From contig JALDNG010000048.1 of the NCBI GenBank assembly GCA_024349245.1, positions 3,894,501 to 3,958,500 of the forward strand: DNA of 64,000 nucleotides, in the 5' to 3' direction. The notes beneath the pieces were generated by a model that was not told the DNA's origin, ran no database searches, and worked only from the letters and a program-made list of their open reading frames with translations. Positions 59,838-64,000 of this stretch are shown here, piece by piece. The stretch's first letter is position 1; the number at the start of each line of letters is the position of its first letter. A program made the translations under genes and the position numbers. Source of the stretch: Neodontobutis hainanensis. Taxonomy: Eukaryota; Chordata; Actinopteri; Gobiiformes; Odontobutidae.

Positions 59838-62800
59838 CTGATCAGAAGAGAAGCACTGTATAGGAATTATTATTATTGACATTAAACGTTTTTATGTTTA
59901 ATGTGCTGGCCATTTGCATTTGTACTTACGAGAAAATATATTTGGGGCAATTTTAGGCTTTAAATGGACAGACAGTAGGTGCAGTGGAATTCGGGAAATG
60001 TGTTTAAGACAGGATTTAAACATGGGCCCCTTCATGTATGTGCCACTGAAACTAAATATGTCCTTTTTTAAAATTGTTACAACCCATTCACACACAAATG
60101 GACTAAGTTTTATCACTTGAACCCAGATTTTTCTTCTTAATGGTGAAGATAAAAACATAATAAAGAAAACCTACTTTTCCAAAGGGGGTTCACAACAACA
60201 TTTTAAGTCCACCAGTTCAGAAGGAACCTAAATCTTGGCTTAGTTCTGCGTACTCAGTGCAGCTGCGTGCACAGCAGTCCAACAGCCCCACACACAGTGG
60301 AAAGGATATGAACATAGCATATGCAAGACAGTCTGAACATTTCAAAGTTTCTGCACAAGATGTCCAAATGTTTTCTCTGGCTATATCTTCAGAGGCTAAA
60401 CTGTGATTAATAGCAGTGAAAGAAGCCTTTGAAGCAGGATTGGTGACATCAAAGTCCTAATCCATGGGTGGCAGGATTTTTATAATGAGTGGGAAGTATC
60501 TTAACACATTTCAAAGGGTTTACTCCATGAATAAACAATAGCTGCACAGATGTGCCACACACACCTTTAGAAAAATACGTTTGCAGACACAGGAGGCAGC
60601 ATTACCCAAGCAGCCGTCTATGGCAAGGAGGAAAACCTTTGTAAGTTTTTAAGATAAAGCTGAAGTGACAGGACAACAATTGTTCTAGATTTTGTACAGC
60701 ACACGGACAAAAATGCAAATACAAAGTTAGCTTTTTGCAAACAGTCTTCAACACACAGGCCAGTTGTTAATGGAAAGGTCTGATAGCAAGCCAAAAATGA
60801 ATGTGTCCTATTCTTTGAACTACCAAACACATATTAGAGCTATAACACAAATAGTGTACAATTCAATGTCCAAATCAATTAAAGGCAGATTAATTAAGAG
60901 GTAGACCATTTCTAACTTTAGACACAGTCTCTTGATTTGGCCAAAAGTATTGGGACAAGCACATAGTTATGGAGCTAGACATACACTGGTCAATATAAAT
61001 GAACTGATACAGTCAAAGCCAAAACATATGATGATACCACACTTCAAAAGACCCCAAACTGTCTTTTGAGCCTGCTCTGAGACTTCTTTTAACAACTGAC
61101 AGTTATCTACTAATTATATATTTATAGTCTTCATTCTGCCATAAATTTGCTTTTGGCAAATAAACAAAATGTGTCAAATATGTCAAATGTAACTGTTGAC
61201 TTCTTATTCTTAAGAAACATACTTCAGAACTCAAGCCTAAAAATAAAAAAGGGTTTAAAAGGCATAAGATGACATTGGCACATGTTTGTGAGAGGGTCTT
61301 GCGCATAGCATCAGGAGGATGGATTTTACAATCTCCAATGCCCCTTCGGCAGGGTCTACACAAAAAAAGCGCACACAAAAGTATGATCTTTGAGAACAGG
61401 AGCTGCTAAACTGTGTCGGGTACATTAGGCGCACACAGGCAGGGAGGGCCCGGCTCCAATTAGCCCAGAGTAAAGCTGGATGGATTAATTGGAGTGGGTC
61501 TTGTGCAAATGAAGTGCGCTCTCTCCTCTCCCCATTAGTGCTGCTGGGCCAGATCATCTGAGCACATTTGTCATGATGAATTAGCGGCTGCGAGTGGAAC
61601 GAGCTCGTGGAGTGTCACTGTGCTTTCACGCCTCTCACTTCCATGACACCATCAAGGCGAGATGAAGGGGCTGCGCCATGATGAGAGAAATTGTGACAGT
61701 TGTACCTAAGCCTTGCAAATGGACACTCGCGGCTTGCTGCATGTATTCCTCGCATTAATTCATTCTTTTGGCGGGTTTCATATCCCCTCCTGACGAGATG
61801 ATTAGAGCGCGGGCTAATAGCCAGTATCCTCAAAGATTCTGCCTCCTGAGATGTAAAGCCAAGGGAACACCTGTGATGTCCGGCCTGAAAGAGGGCTGTC
61901 TAATTTAGACACAGAAGGGGACTTGTCTAATGATGTGGATAATAATTATTCAAACAGAGGCTCGAGTAGGAAGGAGCAAATTTGTTCTTTGACTGTAGAT
62001 TGAGTGAAAGGTCGCATATAAGACCTGAGCAATGTGACCTCAAACAAATATAATTCAACCATTTAACCTGATTATAACTGATTAATGATTATAATGTTTT
62101 TTGCTTCATAGTTCAATGTTTATAGTAAAAATATAATCAAGCCCAAATGATTTATTTGAAAGAAAGTGTATAATTAGTCACAATAGGCAGGATTAGATTA
62201 GAAATTCTGTTCTGATTCTTTTTCCACTTACTGCCTTTGGCATACAACAGCTGCACAAAAACACAATATTAAAGATATATACAGTATTCTTCTTACTATG
62301 CAAATTGTGATATTTTACCCTTGCCTTGTGACTTGTGGGGGTTTAAGTTTTTATGCAAAATTATAAAAAATACATTTACAGCATTTATTTATTGCTACTT
62401 TTGATTTGTTTTAATGTCCATAAATAAATGTCTTTTGTGATTTATGTATAGTACATATTTAATCTTATTGGTCTTTTAGTGCAATACAATGCAACTAAGC
62501 AAAAGCAGTTCATATTAAACACTGAGGATAATAATGTGCTAAAACAAGAGCAGGTTAGTTATATTTCCCATCAGGTCATTTAGTTTTGGAAACAGGCGGT
62601 GAAGGGCGTCCCACTGATCGGTTTTGCTTCATGCATGTTGCTCTTGGCATAGACTTTCAGGACAGACAATGAAAGAGTGCTGTGGGGGAAAAGGGTGCAG
62701 GGGGGGGGACAAAAAGGAAAAAGGCTTCCTTGGCATCTGTGCGTTCACTTTGAAAATTAAGCCCAGCAAGTATCCCACAGAAAAAAAAAAGCTCAAGCTG

Positions 62801-63644
62801 GCAGTTGTATTGGGCTTCTATTGACAAGAATAGTCAATGTGCTTGGGATTAAAAAGCAATCCTTGGTTCAATATGACACCTCCCTACATGCTTTTATGAG
62901 TGCCAGTGTGAGCCTTGTACTTCAGAAGCCGTGGACTGAGCTGTCAACACAGGGGACAGTCAAAGTTGTAAGAGAGAGCAGTCTTCTCGAGCTGAGTGAG
63001 CAGGGGCTTGCTGGATATCTCCCGCTCTCTTTTTGAAAACATGTGATCAAGAAACTCAACTCAGCAACCAAGCAAATGAGATTAAAGCAGCCATAAACCC
63101 CCACCCTCTGTAACTACAGCCGTTTATGCCTAGAGATGGCTCCGGGGCTGTTGATTTAAATGCCATCCACTACTGTCAGAGCAGATCAATCATAAAAAGC
63201 ATGGTGTAATTGGCTTTTAGTGACACAACACAGTGTTGCATTTATCAAAGGATGTAGTACCATGTGACTAGAGAGCCTTCTCCTTACTATTGATGTGCAG
63301 GGCTGTTGAAATCCCACTGCTGAGTCAAAACATCCTCCAATACGATGATTAGAAGAGAAACTGAACTAAGTAATACTTGGTGGTGGTAGTGAGTGTGTGT
63401 AAGTCTAGTCAATGGCTGTTGTATTGGCCCAAAGAGAAAGTCCTACTCTGGGGAGAAAAAGCCAAATGTGTCTTATCCTTGGCTGAAGCATATCATTTCA
63501 TCACAAGAAGATGTCTTTACTGTGGTTTCATGTAAATATGAAACCACTATATCATTAATATTCTATTAATTCTAATAATAAACGCTAACCTATTAATAAT
63601 AATTGGTAGTATTGGACAAGGTGCATGGCTGAGGGGCCAATATA
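59838..63644 (-). other. myo3b: Upstream myo3b intron, rest of gene beyond window
   Basis: No further motor exon can be recognised between 59838 and the window end. The exon at 59837 starts mid-codon, so the preceding exon must lie outside. A cluster of homeodomain-like TAAT motifs lies at about 61455-61590. Confidence 0.5.
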
Positions 63645-63971
63645 CAGTTGTGCTCATAGGTTTACATACCCTGGCAGAATTTGTGATTGTTTTTATTTAT
63701 TTACTCTAATCAATAAGTGGAAAATAAAAAGGTCAGGTAGACCAATTAAAATTTCCTCCACAACTGCCAGGAAAATAGTTAGGGATGCAAATATAACCCC
63801 ACAAATAACTTCAGCTGAAATAAAGGACTCTCTGAAAGAAAGGTAAAACACAATTGTTTGTCAATTTAATGGCAACCACTAACTATGAGTGAAGAAAAGG
63901 TCCTTGTGTTATCATTCATGGACAAACAATTACAAATTTAGCCAAGTTATGTAAACTTATGAGCACAACTG
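63645..63971 (+). mobile_element. Short Tc1-derived element (MITE-like) with TA target duplication
   Basis: The 327-base element has inverted ends CAGTTGTGCTCATAGGTTTA and, at the right, TAAACTTATGAGCACAACTG. TA dinucleotides flank it on each side (63643-63644 and 63972-63973), as expected for Tc1/mariner. Inside, on +, is a remnant of the transposase DNA-binding region with the GRP motif (RSGRPIKISSTTARKIVRDA), cut off by a stop at about 63844; the catalytic core is deleted. It is the same family as the element in gad1 intron 11, judging by the shared ends and the shared transposase piece. Confidence 0.88.
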
Positions 63972-64000
63972 TATCTATGACATACAATCAAGACAACATA

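Overview
The window is vertebrate nuclear DNA, almost certainly from a teleost fish. The genes are split into many exons with GT/AG introns. The exons encode close relatives of known vertebrate proteins. Introns and intergenic DNA are AT-rich and hold fish-type Tc1-like and hAT-like repeats and microsatellites. The gene order tlk1 - gorasp2 - gad1 - sp5 - myo3b matches the human 2q31.1 block TLK1-GORASP2-GAD1-SP5-MYO3B, packed into about 60 kb.

Layout: (1) 1-1970, + strand: the last six coding exons and 3' UTR of tlk1, a nuclear serine/threonine kinase; its 5' part lies outside the window. (2) 2060-5520, - strand: complete gorasp2 (GRASP55) in eight coding exons, tail to tail with tlk1. (3) 5530-12480: intergenic, with a few degenerate repeats and one unassigned exon-like island. 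(4) 12490 to about 25130, - strand: complete gad1 (GAD67) in 16 coding exons giving 591 residues, with a roughly 1.4 kb 3' UTR and a likely 5' non-coding exon. Intron 11 carries a decayed Tc1-like transposon, intron 2 a long TA microsatellite, and a GC-rich block just before coding exon 3 looks like an internal promoter. (5) 25130-31100: intergenic. (6) 31135-32869, - strand: sp5, a two-exon Sp/KLF zinc-finger factor, with TCF/LEF-like sites upstream and a small hAT-like repeat just after its stop codon. (7) 33400-41820: intergenic, with one well-preserved hAT-like element. (8) 41820 to the end, - strand: the 3' half of myo3b, with twelve exons for the end of the motor, three IQ motifs and the espin-binding type tail. 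The rest of the motor and the kinase domain lie beyond 64000. The last 330 bases contain a short Tc1-derived element.

The genes share no pathway: they are a conserved neighbourhood, not a functional cluster. All exon borders were worked out by hand from splice sites, reading-frame phase and remembered protein families. No RNA gene, CRISPR array or novel system was found. The points most worth checking are the possible second gad1 promoter, the in-frame 84-base gorasp2 intron, the sp5 upstream and 3' UTR features, and the exon structure of the myo3b IQ region and tail.
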